This document shows positions 46,621-58,860 of a stretch of 64,000 nt of DNA, one piece after another. Below the pieces are notes generated by a model. The model worked only from the letters and a program-made list of their open reading frames with translations. It did not search any database and was not told the origin of the DNA. Made by a program: the position numbers and the translations under genes. This DNA comes from Symsagittifera roscoffensis (Eukaryota > Xenacoelomorpha > Acoela > Convolutidae). Each line of letters begins with the position of its first letter. The first letter of the stretch is position 1. The DNA is taken from contig NC_087067.1 in the NCBI RefSeq assembly GCF_963678635.1, positions 47,838,618 to 47,902,617 on the forward strand, read 5' to 3'.

Positions 46621-46986
46621 TTCCTTGCAAAATTTGGGCGACATAATTTATATATGAAGATTTTAGAAATACAACTTAAAGGTTTTCAATTTGTAAAACG
46701 AAAATAGAAATTTGGGCATTAACTAACCCCTACGCTTAGTTCTATGTCCACCTGGGGTCATCCACAGGTTTACCATGGTGTTACCTTTTATAGGCAAAAA
46801 GACTAGAAAAAACCGGGGGAAAATATACCTTTTCCACACTCTTTGATATAATTTTGTATCAATATAAGTGGTATTATATGTGTATTACACAGTCCCACCC
46901 CGATTAAAAGAAAAGATAATGTTTATAGCGTTTGATTAGCTATAGCTTATCGAAGTTTCGGCTGTTGGTTTGTTCGTTGTTTCTCC

Positions 46987-47260
46987 TTAGAAAAGATTTG
47001 CCAAACAGTAATTCAGTGTGGTCGATAAACAAGTAAAAAAAATTAGGTAGAAAGATACAAAATTGTGTAATAGAAACGTACAAAAAATTAAATCTGCTGC
47101 GGAAATGTTTAGGGTCGGAAAAATTATATTCACTTTTCCATATGGGATAATTTGTTGCTGATGGCGGTAAGCATTTGCAGCAAATTTTTGAATTGGATGA
47201 TTATCCGTTACGAGGCCGATCATTTGTAATATAAGTCGTTTGGGTATCACCTTGTCTACT
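46987..47260 (-). other. Minus-strand open fragment, unknown
   Basis: An 87-codon frame (MIPKRLILQMIGL...). Its first 60 residues look protein-like, the rest is AT-rich and hydrophobic. It lies just downstream of the RING-like fragment on the same strand and could be its continuation. Confidence 0.2.
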
Positions 47261-47265
47261 TTCTG

Positions 47266-47490
47266 TCATTTCGTGGCAAATATCGCACGGGGAGTAATAA
47301 GAGAAGGACAGCGTGTAGACTGGTGTACGACAAATGGGACAGAGAGTTTGTCCAGAATGGGTAAAGTTACCTTCATTAATTGATCAAAATCTGTGCAAAC
47401 AAGATGGGGAGGATGATGTGGCAGGTTCTTATGTTGCTTTTTGAAAGCCAATTTTGGTTCATAACATATTGGGCATGTACGTTAAAATGG
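47266..47490 (-). pseudogene. RING-like zinc-finger fragment 1
   Basis: Reading leftward: CPICYEPKLAFKKQHKN, then HLVC, and after a phase change HSGQTLCPICRTPV. This is the Cys/His order of a RING finger, which in proteins usually binds E2 enzymes for ubiquitin transfer. One frameshift breaks it near 47370. Confidence 0.45.
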
Positions 47491-48127
47491 ATTGAAGTAA
47501 GTAATAAAAGGGAGACAATGCCAATTTGATCATTTCGTCGACAAAAGAGAATGTCATTCTTAAAAGAAGTGTAAGAAAAGGATTTTTCTGATCAGATGTA
47601 GGCCTAAACAGAAAATATGGGCTTTTTTGTTTTATATTAAATCATTGCGCTGAAGGCAAAACAATTTTTGCCAATTTAACACATGGAAATCTTGTCGACA
47701 TATTCGACAAAATAATTTGTCCAGCCGAATTTTTTTTTGGGATTTTAGCTTAAGGAAACAGTATGATACATTTTATTCTGGCTCATGAAGAACTCTCGTT
47801 TGCAATTTTGTTTTCTGTTCAAAACAGATCGGAAACTTGAAAGTCATTGTTATTTTTTTCAACTTTTGTTTAGCAACGGGAATTTTCATTAAATTGTATT
47901 CAATTGGATTGGTATTTCACCTAAATTGAGGATACTATCGAAAAAATCATATTATTTTCTGTTATGGGAAATAAACGTTTTTCCTTTTTTGCCATCCATA
48001 TGGTCGGAATAATGAAAAACATTTTGTGGATAAAAGTAAGGGTCTGTTTTATCTTCTACCCTTATGGTTTCATCGACTTGATCAAGTCGCTCATTCATGT
48101 AAAACAGCATTTTTCTAAATACAAAAG

Positions 48128-48440
48128 TTATGCCCATACATTACTAAATTGAACATGTGAATGACAAATTGGGCATATATTGTTGCAATTGTTTGTGCAC
48201 GTATGCCATATACTAATGTAAAGATGTCGAACAATCATATGTTCACCTTTTCTTTTATTATTGGTAAGCATTAGTTTATTGTAAATGTTACAGATATCGT
48301 ATTCTGTCAAATTGATTATATGAATTTCAGCTTCTTATAACAAGCCGTCCAAGTTAGATGAGGAGGTTGGGGGGTGATTGTTTTTATGGAGTTTTTTCAT
48401 TGCATTACATAACTCCAAACAAATAGGGCATTCAGATGCT
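48128..48440 (-). pseudogene. RING-like zinc-finger fragment 2
   Basis: Reading leftward: CPICLELCNAMKKLHKN, then after a stop and about 60 codons ICPICHSHVQ. The first part resembles CPICYEP..FKKQHKN of fragment 1, so the two are probably diverged copies. Broken by stops. Confidence 0.4.
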
Positions 48441-48681
48441 GTATCAATTTTCAATTTGGTTCAAATCATCAATGACCTGATTTGAAATGGTGCTTGCCAA
48501 AATAAAATTAAATACCAATATTTGTTACTTGGTTTTAGTATACTGATGTGGGGCTAGCCACTATATAAAGTTTCAAAACGAATTAAGAAGATAAGGACAA
48601 ATTTGAAATTTTCAGTTTATATAAAGGAGCGCTGAAATCCAATGAGGTGAACCATTGTTCCCTTGTAGAAAAGTGTCATTT

Positions 48682-49568
48682 TTAATCAAGTATAGAATTT
48701 TTGCTTTCTACATTACTGGGGCAACATTTTGGGTACTCAATTAGGAATCTGAAAAAAGGCCAAAATCTAGAAGTATGGTAAACGCTTATTTCTTGGTAGG
48801 AAAGTTTTTCAATATATTTGACAAGAATTTCAATATAGGCTTGTAGATTTGGCTGAAGTTCAAAAAATTTGGTAAAATTAAGAAATGACATAGTTCTACA
48901 AAGTTGGGGTGTTTTAATGGGATTTTAATGATAGTGGATAAAATATAATATATTTTGCAAACATGTAAGAATTAAAAATTTCCTGAATTTTTTCAACTCC
49001 AATTCTCCAAATAATTGATAGCGCAATTTATGAATACAAATGAACAGGTTACGTTGCGCTAGGGGAATCATTTGTTTGAAAATCCTGAATGTCCCTGGGT
49101 AGTTCAACTAATTTGTATTTGACAAAACTAGAAAAAAATTCCAATTTTGAGAAGATGAGTAGATTTCAACTATCCTGTCGTCCCATGAATTAACGTAATC
49201 ATAAGAAACAATAAGCTTTGGAAGATTTTCACCTCTCGTTAAGGTGTCAAAATATCTTTCGATTTGTAAATAGTTGCGTATCGGTTGTTATGTCGAAAGA
49301 GCCTTTATTACTTTATTATTTATGGTCAATAACAAAATTGGATTCCTTCGTCAGTGGTTTGGATGATTTCTGAAGTCTTGTTTTTCATAACATAAAAGAT
49401 GGTTCTAAATTTTTCATTTGAAGGTGATATCAAGATTTCATGAATGTAGTTACTATGGAAATTGTTATCCATTCGAATGTTGTTAGTTAATTCTAAATTT
49501 GGTAACTCAGCTGCTGCCACTTCTGTGAAGAAATTTTTGTATTGTGTTGGAAATTCAATAATTAACAC
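48682..49568 (-). pseudogene. Minus-strand coding-like fragments, unknown
   Basis: Three open pieces in a row: 49568-49326, 49107-48925 and 48891-48682. Between the first two, another protein-like piece reads YFDTLTRGENLPKLIVSYDY (about 49260-49190). Together they look like one decayed gene. No domain recognised. Confidence 0.3.
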
Positions 49569-50087
49569 AATCTTTCAGTCTAGTGTATCGATCAGCATTT
49601 GAACAATTTGCGCGCAAAATGAAGTAATTATTTTGCACTTAATTGAGTTGTGTTATGAGATTTTTAGTATGTAATGTTATTTTTATACACTACGAAGAAT
49701 TCGCTCCGAGTCGATTTTAAAAATTTATCATTTGATTTTTTTTTCTGAAACAGGAAAATTTAATTTGAAGCTATGATGTTGTTATTTTGATTCTTTGGTT
49801 ATTCCTGTTTTTACTGTATTTGGGTCAGTTTGGTCTGAAAGCCCTGGATACATTCCAGGTTCATTTCTAGTATTCGTTGCTGTGAGAACAGGTCATTTTC
49901 CCATATTTGGTAAATATTTTCGTTTCTTTCTTGATTATGAACTATTCTTTTTTGTCGTGTGGTATTTGGTTGAGGGTCCTGGTTTTTTTCATTTGAAAAT
50001 ATTGATGTAAAACAGACAAAACGAAAAGGTTATAAGTCGCACCAAAAATTATTTTCTCAGAAGCTAGTTAAACTTACATTTTAAGAA
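49569..50087. other. No gene recognised
   Basis: AT-rich sequence; the 71-codon + frame at 49795-50010 is hydrophobic and low-complexity and has no supporting signal. Confidence 0.4.
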
Positions 50088-50620
50088 AATTTTGCCCATT
50101 TTCGGTCAATTTAGGCCCAAGTAAGCCAGATAATTTTCTTGTTTTAATACAATTTTGCACAGTTATTTGTTAAATCAAGTCCAATTACGGTAGAGAATTT
50201 TTAACTGATTATAGCTCAATTGCAGTCATAATATATCCGATTGAAATATATAAACTTCCAATTAAACAGAAGTTTGCCCAACTTTTGTCAAACTAAGTCC
50301 AATTAAGCTAGATAAAATCCGTTTTAACAGAATTTTGCCCAATTTTGTCAAATTAGGCCCGATTAAGCTAGACAAACTTCCAATTTAACATAATTTTGCC
50401 CAGTTTTAGTCAGGACATATCCAATTAAACTAAAATAAGTCCCTTTTTAACAAACGTTTGCCCAACTTTGGTGCGAATAAGCACAATTAAGTTAATTAAA
50501 CTCCAAATTAATCTAAGTTTAACACAACTTCGATCAAAATAAACACAATTAAGTTCAGTTAATTTCAAATTAAAAAAAAACAAGCCCAATTTTGGTCAAA
50601 TTAAGCCATTTATGATTTAT
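50088..50620. repeat. ~61-bp minisatellite, about 9 diverged units
   Basis: Units of the type TTTTGCCCAATTTTGGTCAA..TTAGGCCCAATTAAGCTAGATAA recur at about 50091, 50154, 50213, 50272, 50334, 50395, 50456, 50517 and 50581. The outer units are the most diverged. Confidence 0.8.
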
Positions 50621-50875
50621 AAAACACCAGATAATTTAAAATTTATCTAACAAACTGGTCCATACAAGCCCAAAAAACTATGAAAAACTCAAATAAAAAT
50701 TGGAAATAACCTACTATTTGAAAAGAATTATTGTCAACACAAAATTCTTTGGTACATACTAACAACGAACGAAAAAGATCATATAAGCATTTTATCGAAA
50801 CACTTTAACAAAGACAAACACGAACTATACGTCCTTTTCCGAAGATATACTCCAGAAATAGATATAATTTTGCAA

Positions 50876-52791
50876 CAAATAAAGATTCCAAACAACATAA
50901 TCTATATACCAGATGAACGATAAATCGCTTCGCTGCCGATTGATTTTTGAATCAAATTACCAATACAGCCTTCATTACAGCATCTTAAAGTTAATAAAAT
51001 AAGCCGTAAAATATAATGCCAAATTCCTATGTTGTAAAAACAACAGCATTAAATTTGAAACTCGTAACCAACAATTATTCCACAAAACTATTATGTTATA
51101 TTACCAACATCAAAAAAATCAAGTTATCATCTTGACCAAAATAAATCAAAATAAAGTAAGATAAAACAAAATGGCAAACGAGGTTGTCTCCAAACTTAGC
51201 ACTCAAAGAATTCACAGGCCTAATTGGTTCAATATTAAGAAGTCCAGCCTCTCAATGACATCAGGGATTAGCAGCAGCGTTAGCTTGGAACGTCATAAAG
51301 GATCAGTTTATAGATAGGTTCACTGATGATAAGGACAAAGATAGAAGACGAATAGAAGCAGAAAATATAAAAAGACAACCTGATGAATTCATCAAAAGCT
51401 ATATACATAGATTAAGCACTGCAGTAGATCGCGGATGGCTGAATCCGACTTTTAATGATGATCAAAAAACAGCAAGGAAGTTGGAATTCTTCGTGCGAGG
51501 TTTAAGTCTGCCAGGCTTAAAACAAAAGGCACGTCAATTTCTCAATGAGAATCCACCCGCAACTTGGCAGCAACTAAAAGATCACATAACTACCAAAGAT
51601 TTAGGTTTCGCAGTTAGTAGTGAGTTCACTGCAACATCTTCAAGTAGTGTTGATAGTAAATTGAAAATCGAAAGAATAAAGGATCAGCTCAAAGAACTAA
51701 CAGGGTTAATGAAAGATCACAAAATAAACACTTCCTGTAACCCAAACGAATCAAGAAATAAACGAAATCATACCAAATTTTGCAAATGGTGTCGCAAGTC
51801 AGGTCACACAATAAGTGTTTGTTTTAAATATCGGGACCATAACGAACAAAATCAAAAACCACCTCAATATTGAGAAAAAAATTCAGACAATTACAACAGA
51901 AGATCTAGATTCAGAAACAACACTAGAGATAATCAAATCAAAATTACAAAAATAGCGATAAAAGAGACTACAGTAATAGACCCTTTTCCCCATATTGCAG
52001 ACAAATCAATAGCAGGTCTAATAATTTTGATAGATCCCGATCCCAAAGTTTTGGATCTAGAGACAGAACCTTCAATAATCAAACCATGGACAGAAATGAT
52101 CAATATTGTCAAAAGTTTCAAAGTAATTCTACTCCTAGTTATTATAATCAAACCACAGATCGTAGTAGTTCTTCTTCTAATAGAAATGAAAGATCATTTT
52201 CACATGATAATTATAGAAATGAAAATCAAAACAGACCCGGAAACAATCGGAACACCACATATGATCATCAGCTAAAACCTTATAAAAATCCAAGAACACC
52301 TTCTAGGGATAAAAGTCGTGATAGTAACCCTAGGGTAAAATTTAGTGACGATAAAATACAAAGATACTTCAGTGATAATGAAAATGGAGAAATCAATTTA
52401 AACTAGAACAGTTTCCGCACGATAAAAAATCTTAATTGTATATCAACATCCGTCGGAGACAAAAATAAAAATAACGACCTAGAAACCCAATTTTTGATAG
52501 ACACTGGAGCAACATGTTGTCTTATAAATTATGGTACTTACCAATACTATTTTAAGCTACAACCATTAGAACTTCATAAATCCGATTCAAATACAGCAGC
52601 AGTAAACGGCGAAAAACTTAAACTTTTAGGTTATACAAATTTTGACGCAAATTTTGATATTCACTGCGAAAATTAAAGCATGGGTCTTTGCCAGAGACGG
52701 ATGTAGTTTTAACATACTAGGAATTGATTTTCTTTCTAAAACAACCAAATCTATTGACTTTTCTACACCTAAATTAGAACTTAAGACGTAC
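50876..52791 (+). repeat. 1916-bp gag-protease tandem unit, copy 1
   Basis: Exact period 1916 bp. It runs from CAAATAAAGATTCC to the same point in copy 2. Differs from copies 2 and 3 at one noticed base (AATACAGCC here, AATAAAGCC there, near 50966). Confidence 0.93.
51259..51873 (+). pseudogene. gag: Gag fragment in unit 1
   Basis: Open from a TGA at 51256-51258 to the TGA at 51871-51873. It shows a Ty3/gypsy gag domain (AWNVIKDQFIDRF, later GWLNPTF and FVRGLSLPGLKQKARQFL) and a CCHC knuckle CKWCRKSGHTISVC. The N-terminus is missing: an ATG at 51171 in another phase (MANEVVSKLS) is probably the old start, separated by deletion or frameshift. Its Asn/Arg/Ser-rich continuation is in a third phase (to 52406). 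The product would be a nucleic-acid-binding Gag if intact. Confidence 0.75.
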
Positions 52792-52839
52792 CAAATAAAG
52801 ATTCCAAACAACATAATCTATATACCAGATGAACGATAA
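52407..52839 (+). pseudogene. Retropepsin fragment in unit 1
   Basis: Follows an in-frame TAG (52404-52406) after the Ser/Asn-rich gag tail. The active site is LIDTGA (Asp codon at 52500). After a phase change near 52660 the C-terminal motif NILGIDFL appears (about 52708). It ends NNIIYIPDER at 52839 and no RT follows. The unit repeats instead. Confidence 0.75.
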
Positions 52840-54707
52840 ATCGCTTCGCTGCCGATTGATTTTTGAATCAAATTACCAATAAAGCCTTCATTACAGCATC
52901 TTAAAGTTAATAAAATAAGCCGTAAAATATAATGCCAAATTCCTATGTTGTAAAAACAACAGCATTAAATTTGAAACTCGTAACCAACAATTATTCCACA
53001 AAACTATTATGTTATATTACCAACATCAAAAAAATCAAGTTATCATCTTGACCAAAATAAATCAAAATAAAGTAAGATAAAACAAAATGGCAAACGAGGT
53101 TGTCTCCAAACTTAGCACTCAAAGAATTCACAGGCCTAATTGGTTCAATATTAAGAAGTCCAGCCTCTCAATGACATCAGGGATTAGCAGCAGCGTTAGC
53201 TTGGAACGTCATAAAGGATCAGTTTATAGATAGGTTCACTGATGATAAGGACAAAGATAGAAGACGAATAGAAGCAGAAAATATAAAAAGACAACCTGAT
53301 GAATTCATCAAAAGCTATATACATAGATTAAGCACTGCAGTAGATCGCGGATGGCTGAATCCGACTTTTAATGATGATCAAAAAACAGCAAGGAAGTTGG
53401 AATTCTTCGTGCGAGGTTTAAGTCTGCCAGGCTTAAAACAAAAGGCACGTCAATTTCTCAATGAGAATCCACCCGCAACTTGGCAGCAACTAAAAGATCA
53501 CATAACTACCAAAGATTTAGGTTTCGCAGTTAGTAGTGAGTTCACTGCAACATCTTCAAGTAGTGTTGATAGTAAATTGAAAATCGAAAGAATAAAGGAT
53601 CAGCTCAAAGAACTAACAGGGTTAATGAAAGATCACAAAATAAACACTTCCTGTAACCCAAACGAATCAAGAAATAAACGAAATCATACCAAATTTTGCA
53701 AATGGTGTCGCAAGTCAGGTCACACAATAAGTGTTTGTTTTAAATATCGGGACCATAACGAACAAAATCAAAAACCACCTCAATATTGAGAAAAAAATTC
53801 AGACAATTACAACAGAAGATCTAGATTCAGAAACAACACTAGAGATAATCAAATCAAAATTACAAAAATAGCGATAAAAGAGACTACAGTAATAGACCCT
53901 TTTCCCCATATTGCAGACAAATCAATAGCAGGTCTAATAATTTTGATAGATCCCGATCCCAAAGTTTTGGATCTAGAGACAGAACCTTCAATAATCAAAC
54001 CATGGACAGAAATGATCAATATTGTCAAAAGTTTCAAAGTAATTCTACTCCTAGTTATTATAATCAAACCACAGATCGTAGTAGTTCTTCTTCTAATAGA
54101 AATGAAAGATCATTTTCACATGATAATTATAGAAATGAAAATCAAAACAGACCCGGAAACAATCGGAACACCACATATGATCATCAGCTAAAACCTTATA
54201 AAAATCCAAGAACACCTTCTAGGGATAAAAGTCGTGATAGTAACCCTAGGGTAAAATTTAGTGACGATAAAATACAAAGATACTTCAGTGATAATGAAAA
54301 TGGAGAAATCAATTTAAACTAGAACAGTTTCCGCACGATAAAAAATCTTAATTGTATATCAACATCCGTCGGAGACAAAAATAAAAATAACGACCTAGAA
54401 ACCCAATTTTTGATAGACACTGGAGCAACATGTTGTCTTATAAATTATGGTACTTACCAATACTATTTTAAGCTACAACCATTAGAACTTCATAAATCCG
54501 ATTCAAATACAGCAGCAGTAAACGGCGAAAAACTTAAACTTTTAGGTTATACAAATTTTGACGCAAATTTTGATATTCACTGCGAAAATTAAAGCATGGG
54601 TCTTTGCCAGAGACGGATGTAGTTTTAACATACTAGGAATTGATTTTCTTTCTAAAACAACCAAATCTATTGACTTTTCTACACCTAAATTAGAACTTAA
54701 GACGTAC
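52792..54707 (+). repeat. 1916-bp gag-protease tandem unit, copy 2
   Basis: Complete unit; every open frame in it is identical to copy 1 and offset by 1916 bp. Confidence 0.93.
53175..53789 (+). pseudogene. gag: Gag fragment in unit 2
   Basis: Same sequence as the gag fragment of unit 1, offset 1916 bp, with the same TGA ends and CCHC knuckle. Confidence 0.75.
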
Positions 54708-54755
54708 CAAATAAAGATTCCAAACAACATAATCTATATACCAGATGAACGATAA
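54323..54755 (+). pseudogene. Retropepsin fragment in unit 2
   Basis: Same as the protease fragment of unit 1: LIDTGA at about 54410-54427, phase change, NILGIDFL. Confidence 0.75.
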
Positions 54756-55585
54756 ATCGCTTCGCTGCCGATTGATTTTTGAATCAAATTACCAATAAAG
54801 CCTTCATTACAGCATCTTAAAGTTAATAAAATAAGCCGTAAAATATAATGCCAAATTCCTATGTTGTAAAAACAACAGCATTAAATTTGAAACTCGTAAC
54901 CAACAATTATTCCACAAAACTATTATGTTATATTACCAACATCAAAAAAATCAAGTTATCATCTTGACCAAAATAAATCAAAATAAAGTAAGATAAAACA
55001 AAATGGCAAACGAGGTTGTCTCCAAACTTAGCACTCAAAGAATTCACAGGCCTAATTGGTTCAATATTAAGAAGTCCAGCCTCTCAATGACATCAGGGAT
55101 TAGCAGCAGCGTTAGCTTGGAACGTCATAAAGGATCAGTTTATAGATAGGTTCACTGATGATAAGGACAAAGATAGAAGACGAATAGAAGCAGAAAATAT
55201 AAAAAGACAACCTGATGAATTCATCAAAAGCTATATACATAGATTAAGCACTGCAGTAGATCGCGGATGGCTGAATCCGACTTTTAATGATGATCAAAAA
55301 ACAGCAAGGAAGTTGGAATTCTTCGTGCGAGGTTTAAGTCTGCCAGGCTTAAAACAAAAGGCACGTCAATTTCTCAATGAGAATCCACCCGCAACTTGGC
55401 AGCAACTAAAAGATCACATAACTACCAAAGATTTAGGTTTCGCAGTTAGTAGTGAGTTCACTGCAACATCTTCAAGTAGTGTTGATAGTAAATTGAAAAT
55501 CGAAAGAATAAAGGATCAGCTCAAAGAACTAACAGGGTTAATGAAAGATCACAAAATAAACACTTCCTGTAACCCAAACGAATCA
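54708..55585 (+). repeat. 1916-bp gag-protease tandem unit, copy 3 (partial)
   Basis: Identity stops sharply after AACCCAAACGAATCA at 55585, in the gag frame before the zinc knuckle. New sequence follows, so the frame ends in an unrelated tail at 55708. Confidence 0.9.
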
Positions 55586-55708
55586 GAAAAGGAACATCGT
55601 TTAAACTTGATGAAACATTACAGCAAAAAGCTTATTTCTTTCAAAATTATCTTATTTGTTTTGTCTGCGACTTTTTTTGCGCTCATTGTAGATGACTTTG
55701 AAAACTAA
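55091..55708 (+). pseudogene. Chimeric gag fragment in unit 3
   Basis: Gag sequence as in units 1-2 up to 55585, then about 40 codons of foreign sequence with a hydrophobic stretch (LISFKIILFVLSATFFALIV). The zinc knuckle is lost. The join marks the right edge of the tandem array. Confidence 0.65.
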
Positions 55709-56300
55709 GACGTTGAAAATTTATACAGGAGCCACTTATGAGTGGTGAAAGATCCCGCAATCCATATCTTTTCAAAAATTTTAAGGCCAGTTTGAACTGA
55801 ATTGAATATTTTCAAACTGACTGTGTATACAATTCAAACTATAACGATTTGTTGACATCGGCTGATTGAAGAAGAGGGTAACAAAATATTCAAATTGTCT
55901 TGTTTTTTTTCAAGTTTTTACCAGAAAAAACAGTCGAGACAAATTAAATTGCGTACGGAGTTTTCAGGGCTTTGCCCTGAACTAACAGATCTAATGGAAG
56001 GTTATAGCTGAAACCAAATTTCTGACAGTTAAAACAAAAAATTTGGCCTGTTTTAAGAAGCAAATGGGTCGTGCAAGATGCAGTAATTTCACTGTAAAAT
56101 TCATCGGTCTTAATGTCTTTTATTTAAACTTCAATGTCATAGACCAGCAGTACGATGCTAAAATAATGCAATACGGCATTTTTATTGGGCCGTACGAACA
56201 GTTTTGAACTAATAAACTCCAGATACTCCTTTCAGGCACCAGCAAAAAATTATAGTGAACGTAATTGCCAGGATTTAAGGGGGAGCAATCCGTTTTAAAT
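55709..56300. other. No gene seen; small perfect hairpin at 55963-55981
   Basis: TTCAGGGC-TTT-GCCCTGAA is a perfect 8-bp-arm hairpin. Otherwise nothing recognisable before the gap. Confidence 0.4.
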
Positions 56301-56500
56301 NNNNNNNNNNNNNNNNNNNNNNNNNNNNNNNNNNNNNNNNNNNNNNNNNNNNNNNNNNNNNNNNNNNNNNNNNNNNNNNNNNNNNNNNNNNNNNNNNNNN
56401 NNNNNNNNNNNNNNNNNNNNNNNNNNNNNNNNNNNNNNNNNNNNNNNNNNNNNNNNNNNNNNNNNNNNNNNNNNNNNNNNNNNNNNNNNNNNNNNNNNNN
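56301..56500. other. Assembly gap (200 N)
   Basis: A run of exactly 200 N, which is probably a placeholder length. Open frames crossing it are meaningless. Confidence 0.99.
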
Positions 56501-56645
56501 CCCGGAGTCACATATCATAAAATGTGACGGACATTACCAAAGTGGTTTAAAAAATGATTGGGGGTTCCACACCGTGATCACGATTCGCCGTTTTGCTTGC
56601 CGAGGTATCCCGTTTTGCTATGATTTAAATAGAACATTTTTCAGG

Positions 56646-56728
56646 GGCGCGCTGAAGTTTCCCAATAACTACTCTGGTTCTCTTTCCATTTTTTTTTATT
56701 CACGCCTTTTCGGATTCCCAATTGAATA
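56646..56728 (+). repeat. LTR fragment of the second element
   Basis: GCTGAAGTTTCCCAATAACT onward matches the inside of the 63.2-kb LTR. It lies just before the 5' LTR, so a further copy or LTR probably extends into the gap. Confidence 0.65.
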
Positions 56729-56743
56729 GAAAACTTTGATATC

Positions 56744-57186
56744 TATCATCCGGCAAGGATAGATAAAACTCCACATAAAACTTATTATGTATTTATACAT
56801 CATTTATGTTTTGATATTATGTAACAGTAATTTGTATTGGTCGATTGACCTTGATAGTGAGGACGTGGACGGCGGATAAAGTGAACTTCGGTTCAGAAAG
56901 AGAATTACATTACCATTAAATAGTTGTTTTAACTTCTCTCTCTCAAAAGACCGACATTATATATCCATATGGATTCAGGAATTAGCAATTCATTCCTTGA
57001 GGACTTAGCGGTATGACAGGCGCGCCGAAATTTCCTAGTAACTACTCAGGTTTCCCTTCCAATTTTATTCCACGCCCTTTCGGTTTCCCAATTTGAATTG
57101 ATATTTGTCGACACTTTGAAATCACTCATCATTTTGATATCACAGTGTATCACAATGGATCTATTGATCCAGGTCTCATTTTAAAA
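56744..57186 (+). repeat. 5' LTR of the second element
   Basis: It starts TATCATCCGG where the 3' LTR has TGTCATCCGG. The right edge is uncertain (57178 at a CA, or 57186 where similarity stops). Confidence 0.8.
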
Positions 57187-57192
57187 TGTGAG

Positions 57193-58010
57193 CTCGGAAA
57201 CCAACGTGATCAAAGCGCGCGAAAAGGAGTCCTGTGTAACTCATTCAGATGGGACGAAGCGGACACAAAAGTGCGCATCTACCTTGTCTTGTGTCTCGGC
57301 GCTGAAAGACAGCGACAAATACAACAAAAACGACCTAACTTACAGCTACATACGGTAACTACATAAAAATTCATGACGACATTGGAAGATATAGTCCTCA
57401 CTACACGCATAATAGCTTTTGAGAGGTATAACTTTATCCTGTCGAAAACAGACGAAAGCAGATAGTCTAGAACATTTTCATGCAGATCTAGTGGAACTGG
57501 CCTCAAGAGCTGACTGCAGCGAACGAGAGGACGAGTGGGTAAGGGATATGTTTACCGCCCACATGAACATTGAAAAAAATGCAGAAGAATTGCTGGCACA
57601 AACACGTAGCCCACAAGAGGCATACGAATACGCGATACGACAAGAAAAAGGAATAGAACACTGTCGTACCATGAAAACAAATCCGTTCGGAGGTCAAACC
57701 TCGATTACAAAACAAGAGCCGGCAGATTACGTTAATACACGTGGCAGACAAAACCAACAGAACAATCAAAGCAATCAGAGAGGTCGGGGCGGTTTCCGCG
57801 GCCGACCGTATCCACGTGGATCCCAAAACACAAGGGGTCAACAACAACAACGAAAAACAAATCCAAGACAAGGTTGTAAGTGTAGGTGAATCAATATGGT
57901 CTCAACCACCTACAATCATGTCCAGCAAAAGACAAACTTTGCTCGAAATGTGCAAACCCTGACACTTCGCAAAAGTTTGTCGTTCTACAAACGTAAATTA
58001 CTTAGGAAAC
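57193..58010 (+). pseudogene. gag: Gag of the second element
   Basis: RWDEADTKVRIYLVLCLGAE (about 57247) begins the capsid-like part. After a break near 57365 it continues as ESLEHFHADLVELASRADCS-like sequence in the 57419-57889 frame. A Gly/Arg/Gln-rich tract (RGRGGFRGRPYPRG) precedes two CCHC-type knuckles, now split between phases (CPAKDKLCSKC near 57930 and HFAKVC near 57965). Confidence 0.8.
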
Positions 58011-58059
58011 ACAAATGAAGAACAGCATGAGGAAACAGAAGTAGAGAGCACGGAGACTG

Positions 58060-58860
58060 ACAATGACACCGTCGCATATGCTGAGTTCACCACAAACAAT
58101 GGTTGAGAAAAATATCAAATAGACAAATTCTCCGTAATGGCAATATCACAATCATTCGAAATAAAAAACACAAAAACACTAACGGAGGACGATCTAAGGA
58201 GTTATATTGTTAAATTGAAGATAAACACAAATTTGCGGACTCGGGCAGCCCATTGTCTTTCCTCAACGAAAAAACCGCACAACGAATACAACAAAACGAT
58301 CAAACTGCAGTTTTTAAAATATCCCACCGGGGGACACAGCCAGAAACCTAGCATGCTATAACGGCGAATCAATACATCCGAAAGGAAGAATAATAATCAC
58401 AATTGAATCGGTAGGATGGAAAATACAAACAGCTCCGTTCATCATAGTGGATGAACACAAGGCAAATATCATAGGACGGAATGTACTACCACGCATAGGT
58501 ATCAGATTGATTCAGGAAAAACAAACACACAGGGTACTCAATGTACAAGAAAAAGAAGAGTCAAACCACGAAATTAAACAACGGGTCAAGGATAATTTTC
58601 AGCAACTAAGCGTACGCATAGGAAAGTCAAAACACCACGTAATGGGAACACAACACAGGAGTTCGAATCGATACAGCAAAAGGGCAGACGTATATCAATA
58701 ATCTACAAGAAAGGGTCGGAACAGAATTTAACAAATTGTTGGATCAAGAACACATCATCACACTCGACAAATTTTCAGATAAACAATGCATCAGCCCAAT
58801 AGTTATCACAGTAAAAGGACCAAACAATTAAACTGGCCCTAGATTCCGAAAAAGATTAAC
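58060..58860 (+). pseudogene. Protease of the second element
   Basis: The active site is ADSGSP with Asp at 58238-58240. Then ANIIGRNVLPRIGI (about 58465) is the C-terminal retropepsin motif. Several phase changes break it. A linker to RT follows. Confidence 0.7.

Noticed and set aside
56120-56729. Open frames made mostly of X
   Set aside because: They cross the N gap, so their length has no meaning.
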